DNA of 64,000 nucleotides from Oscillospiraceae bacterium (GCA_017527825.1 JAFXPO010000032.1:1-64000), one strand, 5' to 3'; shown: positions 16,107 through 23,946, counted from the first letter of the stretch. Numbers and translations are program-made. The notes: generated by a model from the letters alone, not told the origin.

Positions 16107-17339
16107 ATGGATACAAGCATTCCCAGCGCACTGCTGCTGCGGGTGGGGGAGGCGCTGCTGTGCGCTATGGTCGTGAGCTATCTCATGTCCCCGCTCGTGA
16201 AGTCGTTCGCGTATAAGATCGGCGCCATCGACGTGCCGAAGGACAGCCGCCGCATGCACAAAAAGCCTGTGCCGCGGCTGGGCGGTCTCGCCATCTTTCT
16301 GGGCTTTCTGGTAAGTCTGCTCATCTTTGTCCCCATCGACCATCAGCTGCGCGGCATCCTGCTGGGCGCGACGATCATCGTGGTGCTGGGCGTGGTGGAC
16401 GACATTTCGCCCCTGCGGGCGTACTTTAAGTTCGCCGTGCAGATCGCCGCGGCGCTCATCGCCGTGTATCACGGGGTCGTGGTGAACGTGCTGTCCAACC
16501 CCAACGTCTTCAGCGGCAACGCTTACTGGGCGCTGGGCTGGCTGTCCATCCCCATCACAGTGCTGTGGATCGTCGGGATCACCAACTCCGTCAACCTCAT
16601 CGACGGGCTGGACGGACTCGCCAACGGCGTGAGCACCATCAGCGCCATTACGATGCTGGTCATCGCGCTGCTGGTCTCCGAGGGGCAGACGGCGCTGGTC
16701 ATGGCGGCGCTGGCGGGCGCGTGCCTCGGCTTCATGCCGTACAACAAGAATCCCGCGCAGATGTTCATGGGCGATACCGGCTCGACGTTTCTGGGCTTCA
16801 TCCTCGCCACCATCTCCATTCAGGGACTCTTTAAGTATTACGCCATCATTTCCTTCGCCGTGCCGTTCCTGATCCTGGGGCTTCCCATGTTCGACACGCT
16901 TTTCGCCATCGTTCGCCGGCTCGCCCACGGGCAGAACCCCATGTCCCCCGACCGCGGGCATATCCATCATCGGCTCATCGATATGGGTCTGAGTCAGAAG
17001 CAGGCGGTCGCGGCGCTGTATGTCGTGAGCAGCATCCTCGGACTCTCCGCCGTCGTACTCACCGCCAGCGGCGCCATGCGTGCGATGATCTTTCTCCTGA
17101 CGCTGGCGGTGGTGGCATACCTCGCCGCGCGGGTGATCTTCCCGCGTGAAATCGCGGAGACGAAGCACGAAAAGGAGCGGGAGCATACCGTGGCGGAGCC
17201 GAATGCCCGCGACCTCACGGAGGAGATCGACCTGCACCCCGCCGTCAACGCGGGAGGGCATGAAATCGACCTGCATCCGGCGGTGGACGCCGACCGGATC
17301 GACGCAAAAGCCGCGAATCAGGAGGAAACCCATGAATAA
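16107..17339 (+). CDS. tagO: Undecaprenyl-phosphate GlcNAc-1-phosphate transferase (TagO/WecA family)
   Basis: Polytopic membrane enzyme (410 residues, about ten hydrophobic segments) that transfers GlcNAc-1-P (or a related sugar phosphate) from UDP-sugar to undecaprenyl phosphate, the first step of teichoic-acid and other wall glycopolymers. The catalytic Asp98-Asp99 pair (VVDD), NLIDGLDGLANG loop (about 164-175) and HIHH motif (285-288) identify the family. Beyond the last membrane segment is a soluble tail of about 60 residues, charged, with two copies of EIDLHPAV (373-380 and 386-393); such a tail is not a standard part of the family. The stop overlaps the mnaA start by 8 nt. The next gene makes a likely downstream UDP-sugar. 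Confidence 0.92.
   Translation: MDTSIPSALLLRVGEALLCAMVVSYLMSPLVKSFAYKIGAIDVPKDSRRMHKKPVPRLGGLAIFLGFLVSLLIFVPIDHQLRGILLGATIIVVLGVVDDISPLRAYFKFAVQIAAALIAVYHGVVVNVLSNPNVFSGNAYWALGWLSIPITVLWIVGITNSVNLIDGLDGLANGVSTISAITMLVIALLVSEGQTALVMAALAGACLGFMPYNKNPAQMFMGDTGSTFLGFILATISIQGLFKYYAIISFAVPFLILGLPMFDTLFAIVRRLAHGQNPMSPDRGHIHHRLIDMGLSQKQAVAALYVVSSILGLSAVVLTASGAMRAMIFLLTLAVVAYLAARVIFPREIAETKHEKEREHTVAEPNARDLTEEIDLHPAVNAGGHEIDLHPAVDADRIDAKAANQEETHE
17223..17285 (+). repeat. Tandem EIDLHPAV repeat in the TagO tail
   Basis: Two identical octapeptides, encoded at 17223-17246 and 17262-17285 with different synonymous codons, are spaced 13 residues apart in the cytosolic C-terminal extension of TagO. The synonymous differences suggest selection on the peptide and not recent slippage. 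Confidence 0.75.
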
Positions 17340-18480
17340 GCTGCGTATCATGAGCGTGTTCGGCACGCGCCCGGAAGCGATCAAAATGGCGCCGCTGGTG
17401 AAAGAGCTGGCGACGCGGGACGACATCGAGAGCCTCTGCTGCGTCACGGCGCAGCATCGCGAGATGCTTGACAGCGTTATGGACGTGTTCGCTCTTACCG
17501 CCGACGCCGACCTCAACATCATGACCCCGCGCCAGACGCTCTCCTCCATCACGAGCAAGTGCCTCATGGGCATGGACGGCGTGATCGAGGACTTGAAGCC
17601 CGACATGATCCTTGTCCACGGCGACACGTCCACCACTTTTGCCGGCGCGCTCTCCGCGTTCTACCATCAGGTGAAGGTAGGGCATGTGGAAGCCGGACTT
17701 CGTACCTATGACAAGTATTCCCCCTTTCCAGAGGAAATGAACCGCAAGCTGGTCACTCAGATCGCGGACCTCTATTTCTGCCCCACGGAAAACAACCGTC
17801 AGAACCTCCTGCGCGAAGGTGTGACCGACGGCGTGTTCGTCACCGGCAACACGGTCATCGACGCCCTCAAGACCACAGTGCGGAAGGATTATCGCTTCGC
17901 CACCGCGCTGCTCAACGAGCTGGATTATCAGCGCCGCAAGGTGGTGCTGGTCACCTGCCACCGGCGGGAGAATTACGGCGAACCCATGCGGAATATCTTC
18001 ACCGCGCTGCGCGACATGGCGCTGCAAAACGAGGACATGGAGCTGGTGTATCCGGTGCATTTAAGCCCCGTGGTGCGCGAGGCGGCGGGGAAGTACCTCG
18101 CCGGCACGCCGCGGGTACACCTGATCGATCCGCTCAGCGCCGACGAAATGCACAACCTCATGGCGCGGGTCTACCTCGTCATGACCGATTCCGGCGGGCT
18201 TCAGGAGGAAGCGCCCGCGCTGGGCAAGCCGGTTCTTGTCATGCGTCGGGAGACCGAGCGCCCGGAGGCGGTCGCCGCCGGGACGGTAGCGATGGCGGGC
18301 GTGGAGTACGCCGATGTGCTGCGCATGGGAAACGAGCTGCTGCGGGACGCGGACGCCTACGCGCGGATGGCGCACGCGGTCAACCCCTACGGCGACGGCA
18401 GCGCCTGCCGGCGCATCGCGGACGCGATCGAATGGCACTTCGGACGCCTGCCGGAGCGCCCCGCCGACTTCCGCCCATGA
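17332..18480 (+). CDS. mnaA: UDP-N-acetylglucosamine 2-epimerase (non-hydrolysing)
   Basis: 382-residue cytosolic enzyme interconverting UDP-GlcNAc and UDP-ManNAc for teichoic-acid linkage units or other wall polymers. Motifs include FGTRPEAIKMAPLV at the N-terminus, HGDTSTTFAGALSAF, the KVGHVEAGLRT segment and TDSGGLQEEA in the second Rossmann domain. The start at 17332 follows AGGAGGAAACCC and gives the family-typical MNKLRIMSVFGTRPE; an open frame extends upstream but overlaps tagO. It overlaps tagO by 8 nt and the next gene by ATGA, forming a coupled operon. The pairing with TagO supports wall glycopolymer synthesis. Confidence 0.96.
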   Translation: MNKLRIMSVFGTRPEAIKMAPLVKELATRDDIESLCCVTAQHREMLDSVMDVFALTADADLNIMTPRQTLSSITSKCLMGMDGVIEDLKPDMILVHGDTSTTFAGALSAFYHQVKVGHVEAGLRTYDKYSPFPEEMNRKLVTQIADLYFCPTENNRQNLLREGVTDGVFVTGNTVIDALKTTVRKDYRFATALLNELDYQRRKVVLVTCHRRENYGEPMRNIFTALRDMALQNEDMELVYPVHLSPVVREAAGKYLAGTPRVHLIDPLSADEMHNLMARVYLVMTDSGGLQEEAPALGKPVLVMRRETERPEAVAAGTVAMAGVEYADVLRMGNELLRDADAYARMAHAVNPYGDGSACRRIADAIEWHFGRLPERPADFRP

Positions 18481-19265
18481 AGCGGAAACGCTTCAACTTC
18501 ATCACGCTTGCGTTCTTTGCGCTGCTGCTTCTGGTGGTGTTTTTTCTGCTGCGGATCGCGGTGCATCGCCCGCCCGCGGTCACCTTGCCGCCGGAATCGG
18601 AGACGGAAAGCGGGGACAGCCTCGCCTCAGACACGCAGCCGGAGGCGATCCGCCGCGTGGAGGTGACGCCGGACACGGTGCAGCGCGTCATCGAACGTCT
18701 GGCGCGGCCGGAAAGCTACCGCCGCACGATCACCGTGGTGCGATACTGGGGTGAGAGCAGCGGTCAAAGCGTGGTGGAAACCGCCACCGCCGGGCGCTGG
18801 ACGCGGCTCGACGAGACCCGCGACGATCAGACCCGCCACGTCATCACTTGCGCCGGAGGGGACAGCTGGGTCTGGTACGGCGACGGGCGGCGAGTCTATA
18901 CCGGCGCGGCGGCGCTGTCCGCCGACGAGGAACAGAGCATCCTCACCTACGAGGACGTGCTGCTGCTGGATCCTGCCGAGATCGCCGCAGCGGACTACCG
19001 CGCGCTGGAAGGCGTGAACTGCATCTATGTGGAGACCGTGCCGGACGGCGGCGGCTACGTCACGCGCTGCTGGGTCAGCGTGGACACCGGCTTGCTGGCG
19101 TCGGCGGAGCGGTGGCAGGACGGCGCGCTGGTCTACAGCATGACGGGCTTGTCCGTGAATGAGACGCCGCCGGACGCCGCGGCGTTCACGCTGCCAACCG
19201 GCGAGGTTTTGTACGATCCCAAGGAACAGAAAAGCGAGGACAAAGCGTCCTCGCTTTCTTCATAA
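18477..19265 (+). CDS. Membrane-anchored protein of unknown function, possibly LolA-like
   Basis: 262 residues with a short basic start (MKRKRFNF) and one uncleaved-looking hydrophobic segment at about 9-24, then an extracellular domain of about 220 residues. The latter has an alternating-strand pattern (TITVVRYWG, GDSWVWYGDGRRVYTG, CIYVETVPDGGGYVTRCWV, TGLLASAERW, LVYSMTGLSV) that recalls lipoprotein-carrier (LolA/LolB-like) folds; this is pattern-based inference. The ATG overlaps the mnaA stop (ATGA), tying it to wall-polymer genes. The last codons (KSEDKASSLSS) lie inside the terminator stem at 19231-19257, so terminator and C-terminus are co-encoded. Confidence 0.8.
   Translation: MKRKRFNFITLAFFALLLLVVFFLLRIAVHRPPAVTLPPESETESGDSLASDTQPEAIRRVEVTPDTVQRVIERLARPESYRRTITVVRYWGESSGQSVVETATAGRWTRLDETRDDQTRHVITCAGGDSWVWYGDGRRVYTGAAALSADEEQSILTYEDVLLLDPAEIAAADYRALEGVNCIYVETVPDGGGYVTRCWVSVDTGLLASAERWQDGALVYSMTGLSVNETPPDAAAFTLPTGEVLYDPKEQKSEDKASSLSS
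19231..19260 (+). terminator. Terminator embedded in the 3' coding end
   Basis: An 11-bp stem, 19231-19241 with 19247-19257 around AAAGC, is followed by CTT and a weak T-tract. It ends the trpS-tagO-mnaA operon while still inside the final codons of the last gene. Confidence 0.7.
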
Positions 19266-19379
19266 TGTCTACTGAATATACCGCAAAGCGGTTTATTCGC
19301 AGGGCGAAGCCCCGCAATTCGTCAAATCCGTGCGCCCCAGATCGCTTTGCTTTTCAAGGGCATTTGTTCCGTACGCATT
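19266..19379. other. Intergenic region with small inverted repeats
   Basis: Between two convergent genes. It contains ACCGC-AAA-GCGGT (19279-19291) and a GGGC-GAA-GCCC motif next to it. No ORF, RNA gene or promoter was recognised. It looks like a possible intergenic repeat unit, which a genome-wide self-comparison would decide. Confidence 0.4.
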
Positions 19380-19745
19380 TCATAGGATCAACAGCAGCCC
19401 CAGCGCGATCAGCGCCTCATCGTCAGCCTTTTCTCGAAACAGGAAAAACAGAATCAATAGCAGCAGCAAATCGCCGCTATCCACATCCTTGAACTGCTCC
19501 AGCAGCCGTCCCAGAAACCGCATGGCGTCCGGCGGGGGAGGAGGCGGAGCGGGAGGCGGCAAGGGAAATGGCTTGACAGGTGGTGGTTCATGCGGCGGGT
19601 CAAAGAGAGGCGGCTCGCGCGGCGGTTCGGACGCTGGCTCTTTGCGCGGCGGTTCGAACGGCGGCGGAACGGGCTGCCTCCGCGCAGGCTCTGCCACGGC
19701 GACGCGTATGTAATCGCCGTGCTCGCCCCGGATGTAGCGGTTCAT
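19380..19745 (-). CDS. Small Pro-rich protein with hydrophobic C-terminus, unknown
   Basis: 121 residues. The N-terminal part starts MNRYIRGEHGDYIRV; residues about 24-72 are a proline-rich stretch with repeated EPP and DPP motifs; the C-terminal 45 residues contain two short hydrophobic stretches (LLLLLILFFLF and LIALGLLLIL) separated by charged residues (REKADDE). It may insert in or pack against a membrane. The ATG overlaps the stop of the upstream gene (ATGA, 19745-19742), so it is translationally coupled and the last gene of a three-gene cassette. I do not recognise a named family. The opposite strand is also open, but the coupling and the sensible protein support this strand. Confidence 0.7.
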   Translation of the reverse strand: MNRYIRGEHGDYIRVAVAEPARRQPVPPPFEPPRKEPASEPPREPPLFDPPHEPPPVKPFPLPPPAPPPPPPDAMRFLGRLLEQFKDVDSGDLLLLLILFFLFREKADDEALIALGLLLIL

Positions 19746-20110
19746 CGCGATCCCACGCCCCCTTCGCCGGTCAAAAAGGTTTTGCCCAGATGGATGAGCC
19801 GCGCCAACTGCGCGGCGCGCTCCACCTTGTCCCGCCGCTTGCGGCTCAAAAACGGACGCAGCGCCATGAGCAGCGCCGTCGCCTCGCTGCTCTCCGGGCG
19901 GTTGAACTCCTGCATCAGCGGCGCAAGCCGCCGCAGCAGTTCCGGGTCAAGCGCTCCGGTCAACTGCGCGGCGTCGGCTTTGGGCGGCGGATTCCCGCCT
20001 TCCGGTTCCGTCGCCGGAGCGCCGCCGAGACTCTGCGCGATGGACGCGATCTGCGCCATGGCGTCGGGATCGGAGAGAATCGTATTGAGTTGTTCCTGCC
20101 AATCCGCCAC
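19742..20110 (-). CDS. Small helical protein, unknown
   Basis: 122 residues, no signal peptide or membrane segment. The N-terminus (MADWQEQLNTILSDPDAMAQI) and the segment LDPELLRRLAPLMQEF are amphipathic helices joined by a Pro/Gly linker; the C-terminal part is basic (SRKRRDKVERAAQLARLIHLGK). The DPDAM phrase parallels DPNTAAMM in the preceding 85-residue protein, hinting that the two are related helical proteins. It begins 15 nt after that gene and overlaps the Pro-rich gene by ATGA. Function unknown; probably acts together with its two neighbours. Confidence 0.75.
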   Translation of the reverse strand: MADWQEQLNTILSDPDAMAQIASIAQSLGGAPATEPEGGNPPPKADAAQLTGALDPELLRRLAPLMQEFNRPESSEATALLMALRPFLSRKRRDKVERAAQLARLIHLGKTFLTGEGGVGSR

Positions 20111-20125
20111 GCCGCCGCGCCTCCC

Positions 20126-20383
20126 TTACTGCTTCGCCTTGTCGCTCAGACGACTCATCATCGCCGCCGTGTTCGGGTCGCTCATCATGCCTTGCAGCAT
20201 GGCGGACAGCTCCCGCGTGTCGCCCTTTGCCGCGTTCGCCGCCGCGCGGTTCAGCGCCGCGCCGCCGTCGCCCTGCGTCAGTCGCTGCATGAGTTGCTGT
20301 CCGTCGCCGGAGCGCATGATCTGCTCCGCAAGCCCCTTGTTCTGCTTGAGCCGTTCGATGGCGGCTCTGGTTTTTTCATCCAT
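20126..20383 (-). CDS. Small helical protein, unknown (first gene of cassette)
   Basis: 85 residues, entirely helix-like, without signal or membrane segment: MDEKTRAAIERLKQNKGLAEQIM, a QQLMQRLTQ stretch, an Ala/Asn-rich middle (GAALNRAAANAAKGD) and DPNTAAMMSRLSDKAKQ at the end. A clear CTGGAGGATG ribosome-binding site precedes the ATG at 20383. It heads a minus-strand cassette with the 122- and 121-residue proteins and is divergent from nth. No recognised family or catalytic motif. Confidence 0.78.
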   Translation of the reverse strand: MDEKTRAAIERLKQNKGLAEQIMRSGDGQQLMQRLTQGDGGAALNRAAANAAKGDTRELSAMLQGMMSDPNTAAMMSRLSDKAKQ

Positions 20384-20454
20384 GATTCATCCTCCAGATG
20401 CTTCGTTCATGGCAGTATATGCGCTTTGCGCGGAAAATGTGCGCCATGTTTTCC

Positions 20455-20483
20455 TTTACGGGCGCGGCGTTTCGTGGTATTCT
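20455..20483 (+). promoter_or_regulatory. Possible promoter of nth
   Basis: TTTACG (20455-20460) and TATTCT (20478-20483) are separated by 17 bp and lie 33 nt upstream of the nth start. Each box matches consensus at 4 of 6 bases, so the call is weak. Confidence 0.35.
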
Positions 20484-20516
20484 ATCCGAAAAAGACAATC
20501 ACCGGGAGGGTTCGCC

Positions 20517-21152
20517 ATGAAATCCAAGGCTGCCGTCAAACGCATCATTGAGGGGCTAAAGGCACTGTATCCCGACGCGCTGTGCTCGCTCACCTATGAA
20601 AAGGATTATGAGCTGCTCTTCGCCGTGCGCCTTTCCGCCCAATGCACCGACGCGCGGGTGAACATGGTCACGCCGGGGCTGTACGCCAGGTTCCCCACGC
20701 TGGAGGCGTTCGCGAACGCAAGCTATGAGGAAGTCGGCGAGGCGATCCGCTCCTGCGGCTTTTACAACACCAAGGCGAAGGACCTCGTCGAGTGCGCGAA
20801 AATCCTCATTGACAAGCACGGCGGCAGGGTGCCGGATACCATGGAGGCGCTGACGGCGCTGCCCGGCGTCGGGCGCAAGACCGCGAACCTTGTGCTGGGT
20901 GATATTTACGGGCAGCCCGCCTATGTCTGCGACACCCACTGCATCCGCATCACGGGGCGGCTGGGATTGACCGACGGCAGCAAAGACCCGCTGAGCGTGG
21001 AAAAGCAGCTGCGGCAGATCATTCCCGGCGGCGAGAGCAGCAACTTCTGTCACCGCATGGTGCTCCATGGCAGAGCGCTGTGCATGGCGCGCAAGCCCAA
21101 CTGCGCGAACTGCCCGCTTAAAAGCGACTGCGACTTCGGAAAAACCATGTAA
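20517..21152 (+). CDS. nth: Endonuclease III
   Basis: Bifunctional DNA glycosylase/AP lyase for oxidised pyrimidines in base-excision repair, 211 residues. The helix-hairpin-helix LPGVGRKTANLVLGD carries the catalytic Lys121, and Asp139 lies in VCDTHCIRI; these correspond to Lys120 and Asp138 of the E. coli enzyme. Cys189, 196, 199 and 205 give the C-x6-C-x2-C-x5-C pattern for the 4Fe-4S cluster. The start at 20517 follows CGGGAGGG; a longer frame upstream runs antisense to the small-protein cassette and is rejected. Single-gene transcript ended by the hairpin at 21151. Confidence 0.97.
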   Translation: MKSKAAVKRIIEGLKALYPDALCSLTYEKDYELLFAVRLSAQCTDARVNMVTPGLYARFPTLEAFANASYEEVGEAIRSCGFYNTKAKDLVECAKILIDKHGGRVPDTMEALTALPGVGRKTANLVLGDIYGQPAYVCDTHCIRITGRLGLTDGSKDPLSVEKQLRQIIPGGESSNFCHRMVLHGRALCMARKPNCANCPLKSDCDFGKTM

Positions 21153-21185
21153 AAATCCGGCATGGCTTGTCCATGCCGGATTTTT
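21151..21185. terminator. Bidirectional terminator
   Basis: A 15-bp stem (21151-21165 with 21171-21185) with a CTTGT loop, A-run on one side and T-run on the other, placed between nth and the convergent DUF378 gene. Confidence 0.93.
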
Positions 21186-21190
21186 GCGCT

Positions 21191-21409
21191 TTAGGCGTGA
21201 TCCTTGCTCTCAAACGGCTCGGTTTCCCGGAAGAGCATCGTGATGCACCAGATGCCCGCGAGCCCCACAAGCGTGTAGATCACGCGGCTGATGGTGCCGG
21301 TCTGACCGCCGAAGAGAAACGCCACGGCGTCAAACCCGAACAGCCCGATGCTGCCCCAGTTCAGCGCGCCGATGATGGAAAGCGTCAGCGCAAGCTTATC
21401 GATGAACAT
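21191..21409 (-). CDS. DUF378-family small membrane protein
   Basis: 72 residues with two membrane segments (about 6-28 and 40-58). The ALNWGSIGLFGFDAVAFLFG segment is the hallmark of DUF378 (YuzA-like) proteins, whose function is unknown. The AAGGAGGATATTCTC leader gives a strong ribosome-binding site. Stands alone between the nth terminator and a divergent DUF1015 gene. Confidence 0.85.
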   Translation of the reverse strand: MFIDKLALTLSIIGALNWGSIGLFGFDAVAFLFGGQTGTISRVIYTLVGLAGIWCITMLFRETEPFESKDHA

Positions 21410-21509
21410 GAGAATATCCTCCTTATTTCGCTGGGTCGTGTGTCAGTTTGCGCCGGCTGCCAAAGTTTTATGCGCCCAAAAAATTTTTTAGAAAAATTTG
21501 GCAAATCCG

Positions 21510-21538
21510 TTGCGTTTACGCCGTGCGCATAGTATAAT
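21510..21538 (+). promoter_or_regulatory. Promoter of DUF1015-ispE
   Basis: A perfect TATAAT at 21533-21538 lies 17 bp after TTGCGT (21510-21515), preceded by an A/T-rich tract (AAAAAATTTTTTAGAAAAATTT region) that could serve as an UP element. It is 45 nt before the start codon. Confidence 0.7.
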
Positions 21539-21583
21539 CCTTGTGTCTGAAACCATACTGTTTGCACGATGGGAGGAAAATTG

Positions 21584-22843
21584 ATGAACGAGAAGTTTGA
21601 TGCCCTCGGTTTTTATCCGGCGGATATTCTGCTGCCCAGGGACGCGGACATGGGCAAGTGGGCGGTGGTCGCCTGCGACCAGTTCACCTCGGAGCCGGAG
21701 TACTGGCAGCGGGTGGAGAACACCGTCGGCGACGCGCCGTCCACGCTGCGTCTGATTTTGCCGGAGGCGGAGCTGAAGGCGCCCGACGTGGAGGACAAAA
21801 TCGGGAAGATCAACGCGGCTATGGACGATTATTTGAAGCGTGACCTGTTCACGACGCTCAAAGAATCGCTGGTCTACGTCGAGCGCGAGCAGTCTGACGG
21901 CAGGATACGCCACGGGCTTGTGGGCATGGTGGATTTGGACGCTTATGACTTCACGCCCGGCAGCGGCGCGCTCATCCGCGCCACCGAGGGTACGGTGCTT
22001 GAGCGCATTCCGCCCCGCGCCAAGGTGCGCCGCAACGCGCCCATCGAGCTGCCCCATGTAATGCTGCTCATCGACGACCCGGACAAGACCGTCATCGAGC
22101 CGCTGACTGCCAAGGCGGACGGCATGGAGAAGCTCTATGACTTTGATTTGATGGAACACGGCGGACACATCAAGGGGTATAAGCTCTCTGACGCGCAGGT
22201 TTCCGCCGTGGCGGACGCGCTGGCGGGGCTTTGCTCCGACGAGGAGATGCAGAAGAAGTACGGCGTCTCCGGCGTCGCGCCGCTGCTGTTCGCCGTCGGC
22301 GACGGCAACCACTCCCTCGCCACCGCCAAGGCGTGCTACGAGGAGCAGAAGGGCGCTAATCCGCTGGCGAAGTACGCGCTGGTCGAGGTCGTGAACAATC
22401 ACGACGATGCGCTGCAATTCGAGCCGATCCACCGCGTGCTCTTCGGCGTCGATCCCAAGACCTTCCTCAGCGAGTTCAAGGCGTTCTATCCCAACGCCCA
22501 TGAGGGCAAGGGCGAGGGGCATACCATCGAGATCGTTTGCGAAGCCTTCAACGGCTGCTGGACGGTGCCTGATCCCAAGGTGCAGCTTGCCGTCGGCACC
22601 TTGCAGGCGTTTTTGGACGAGTACATCAAAAAGCATGGCGGCGAGGTGGACTACATCCACGGCGACGACGTGACCCGTCAGTTGGGCGCAAAGCCCGGCA
22701 ACATGGGCTTCCTGCTGCCCGCCATGGGCAAGGAGCAGCTGTTCAAGACCGTCCTGAAGGACGGCGTGTTGCCCCGCAAGACCTTCTCCATGGGTCACGC
22801 GCAGGACAAGCGCTACTATATCGAGGCGCGGAAGATTCGATGA
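21584..22843 (+). CDS. DUF1015 family protein
   Basis: 419-residue soluble protein with the DUF1015 signature: AVVACDQFTSEPEYW near the N-terminus and GDGNHSLATAKACY in the middle. Biochemical role not established; family members often occur near serine-biosynthesis genes, but no such genes are seen here. The ATG at 21584 is chosen because GGGAGG sits 7 nt upstream; an ATG 15 bases earlier overlaps that site. The stop overlaps the ispE start (ATGA at 22840-22843), so the two are co-translated; no functional link with isoprenoid synthesis is known to me. Confidence 0.88.
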   Translation: MNEKFDALGFYPADILLPRDADMGKWAVVACDQFTSEPEYWQRVENTVGDAPSTLRLILPEAELKAPDVEDKIGKINAAMDDYLKRDLFTTLKESLVYVEREQSDGRIRHGLVGMVDLDAYDFTPGSGALIRATEGTVLERIPPRAKVRRNAPIELPHVMLLIDDPDKTVIEPLTAKADGMEKLYDFDLMEHGGHIKGYKLSDAQVSAVADALAGLCSDEEMQKKYGVSGVAPLLFAVGDGNHSLATAKACYEEQKGANPLAKYALVEVVNNHDDALQFEPIHRVLFGVDPKTFLSEFKAFYPNAHEGKGEGHTIEIVCEAFNGCWTVPDPKVQLAVGTLQAFLDEYIKKHGGEVDYIHGDDVTRQLGAKPGNMGFLLPAMGKEQLFKTVLKDGVLPRKTFSMGHAQDKRYYIEARKIR

Positions 22844-23691
22844 CTGCCATCACGCTCCCGGCTTACGCCAAGCTGAACCTCACGCTGGATATCATCCGCA
22901 AGCGGGAGGACGGCTATCACGACCTGCAAATGGTCATGCAGACCGTCTCGCTCCACGACGACGTGACCGTGACGCTCACCGGCGGCGACGGCGTCGTCTG
23001 CCGCTGCGGGGACATTCCCGGCGACGAGAGTAATCTTGCCGTCAGGGCGGCGCGGGCGTTTTTTGCCGAGACCGGCGTGGAGCCATGCGGGCTGGAAATT
23101 GAGATTATCAAGCGCATCCCCGCACAGGCTGGCATGGCGGGCGGCAGCAGCGATGGCGCGGCAACGCTCCGGGCGCTTCGCAAGCTCCTGAAGCCCGATC
23201 TGCCGGGGGAGGAGCTGGAACGCATCGCGGCGCTGGTGGGCAGCGACGTACCGTACTGCGTGCGCGGCGGCACGGCGCTGGCGGAGGGTCGCGGCGAGCG
23301 GCTCACGACGCTGCGCGACGCGCCGAGGCTCCACGCGGTGCTTTGCAAGCCGGACTTTGCCATCCCCACGCCGATGCTGTTCTCGCGCGTGAAGGTTTCG
23401 GAGCTGTGGAACCGCCCGGACACGCCGGGAATGCTGGACGCGATCCACCGCGGCGACACGGTCGGTGTGCTCTCGCGCGTAAAGAACGTCTTTGAAACGG
23501 TATTGCCGACGGAATACGCGGGCGTGTTCGATATCAAGGAACGTTTCCTGCGCCTCGGTGCGGAGGCGACGGCGATGACCGGTTCCGGTCCCACGGTGTT
23601 CGGGCTGTACCGGGACGAGGAAGCGGCGCGGGCGGCGTATGAAGCGCTGCGCTCCGGGTACGCGCAAACGTTTCTGACGCAATTTGTTTGA
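22840..23691 (+). CDS. ispE: 4-(cytidine 5'-diphospho)-2-C-methyl-D-erythritol kinase
   Basis: GHMP-family kinase (283 residues) that phosphorylates CDP-ME in the MEP isoprenoid pathway. AYAKLNLTLDI at the N-terminus provides the catalytic lysine region, and GMAGGSSDGAATLRAL is the ATP-binding glycine-rich loop; TGSGPTVFGLY lies near the C-terminus. Coupled to the DUF1015 gene by ATGA and ended by the hairpin at 23703. dxr and ispG of the same pathway are at 49255 and 51498. Confidence 0.96.
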   Translation: MTAITLPAYAKLNLTLDIIRKREDGYHDLQMVMQTVSLHDDVTVTLTGGDGVVCRCGDIPGDESNLAVRAARAFFAETGVEPCGLEIEIIKRIPAQAGMAGGSSDGAATLRALRKLLKPDLPGEELERIAALVGSDVPYCVRGGTALAEGRGERLTTLRDAPRLHAVLCKPDFAIPTPMLFSRVKVSELWNRPDTPGMLDAIHRGDTVGVLSRVKNVFETVLPTEYAGVFDIKERFLRLGAEATAMTGSGPTVFGLYRDEEAARAAYEALRSGYAQTFLTQFV

Positions 23692-23702
23692 AAAACAAGG
23701 AA

Positions 23703-23745
23703 ACCGTCCATACTGGAACTATCCTCTGGTATGGACGGTGTTTTT
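23703..23745 (+). terminator. Terminator after ispE
   Basis: An 11-bp stem, 23703-23713 with 23729-23739, a 15-nt loop and GTTTTT. The T-run ends directly at the ATG of the next small ORF, so the hairpin could also attenuate that gene. Confidence 0.75.
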
Positions 23746-23946
23746 ATGCGAAAATGGGAATTATCCTTACTGTTTGCCGTGGCGTTTACGCTGGTCTGGT
23801 GCGCGGTATCGCCGCGCTATACGCCGATGTGGTGGACGACGGCGTTCGCGCCGCTGTGCGATGGCATCCTGTCCGTGGACGGATTGGGGGAAGAGATCGT
23901 GCTGCGGTCCAAATTATGGGAGCTGGTGCTGAATTGCCGATTTTGA
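23746..23946 (+). CDS. Small membrane-anchored ORF, unknown
   Basis: 66 residues: a short MRKWE start, a hydrophobic segment (about 6-20, LSLLFAVAFTLVWCAV) and a 45-residue tail with PMWWTTAFAPLC and LRSKLWELVL. The basic-tryptophan-hydrophobic start looks like a secretion or membrane anchor. There is no convincing ribosome-binding site, since the terminator T-run abuts the ATG; an ATG at 23731 lies inside the stem. I believe the protein is real from its coherent composition, but cannot name it. Resemblance to N-termini of clostridial SpoIIR is only an impression. Confidence 0.45.
   Translation: MRKWELSLLFAVAFTLVWCAVSPRYTPMWWTTAFAPLCDGILSVDGLGEEIVLRSKLWELVLNCRF

Noticed and set aside
17146..17331. 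N-terminal extension of the UDP-GlcNAc 2-epimerase
   Set aside because: Out-of-frame reading of the TagO tail; the family start and ribosome-binding site are at 17332.
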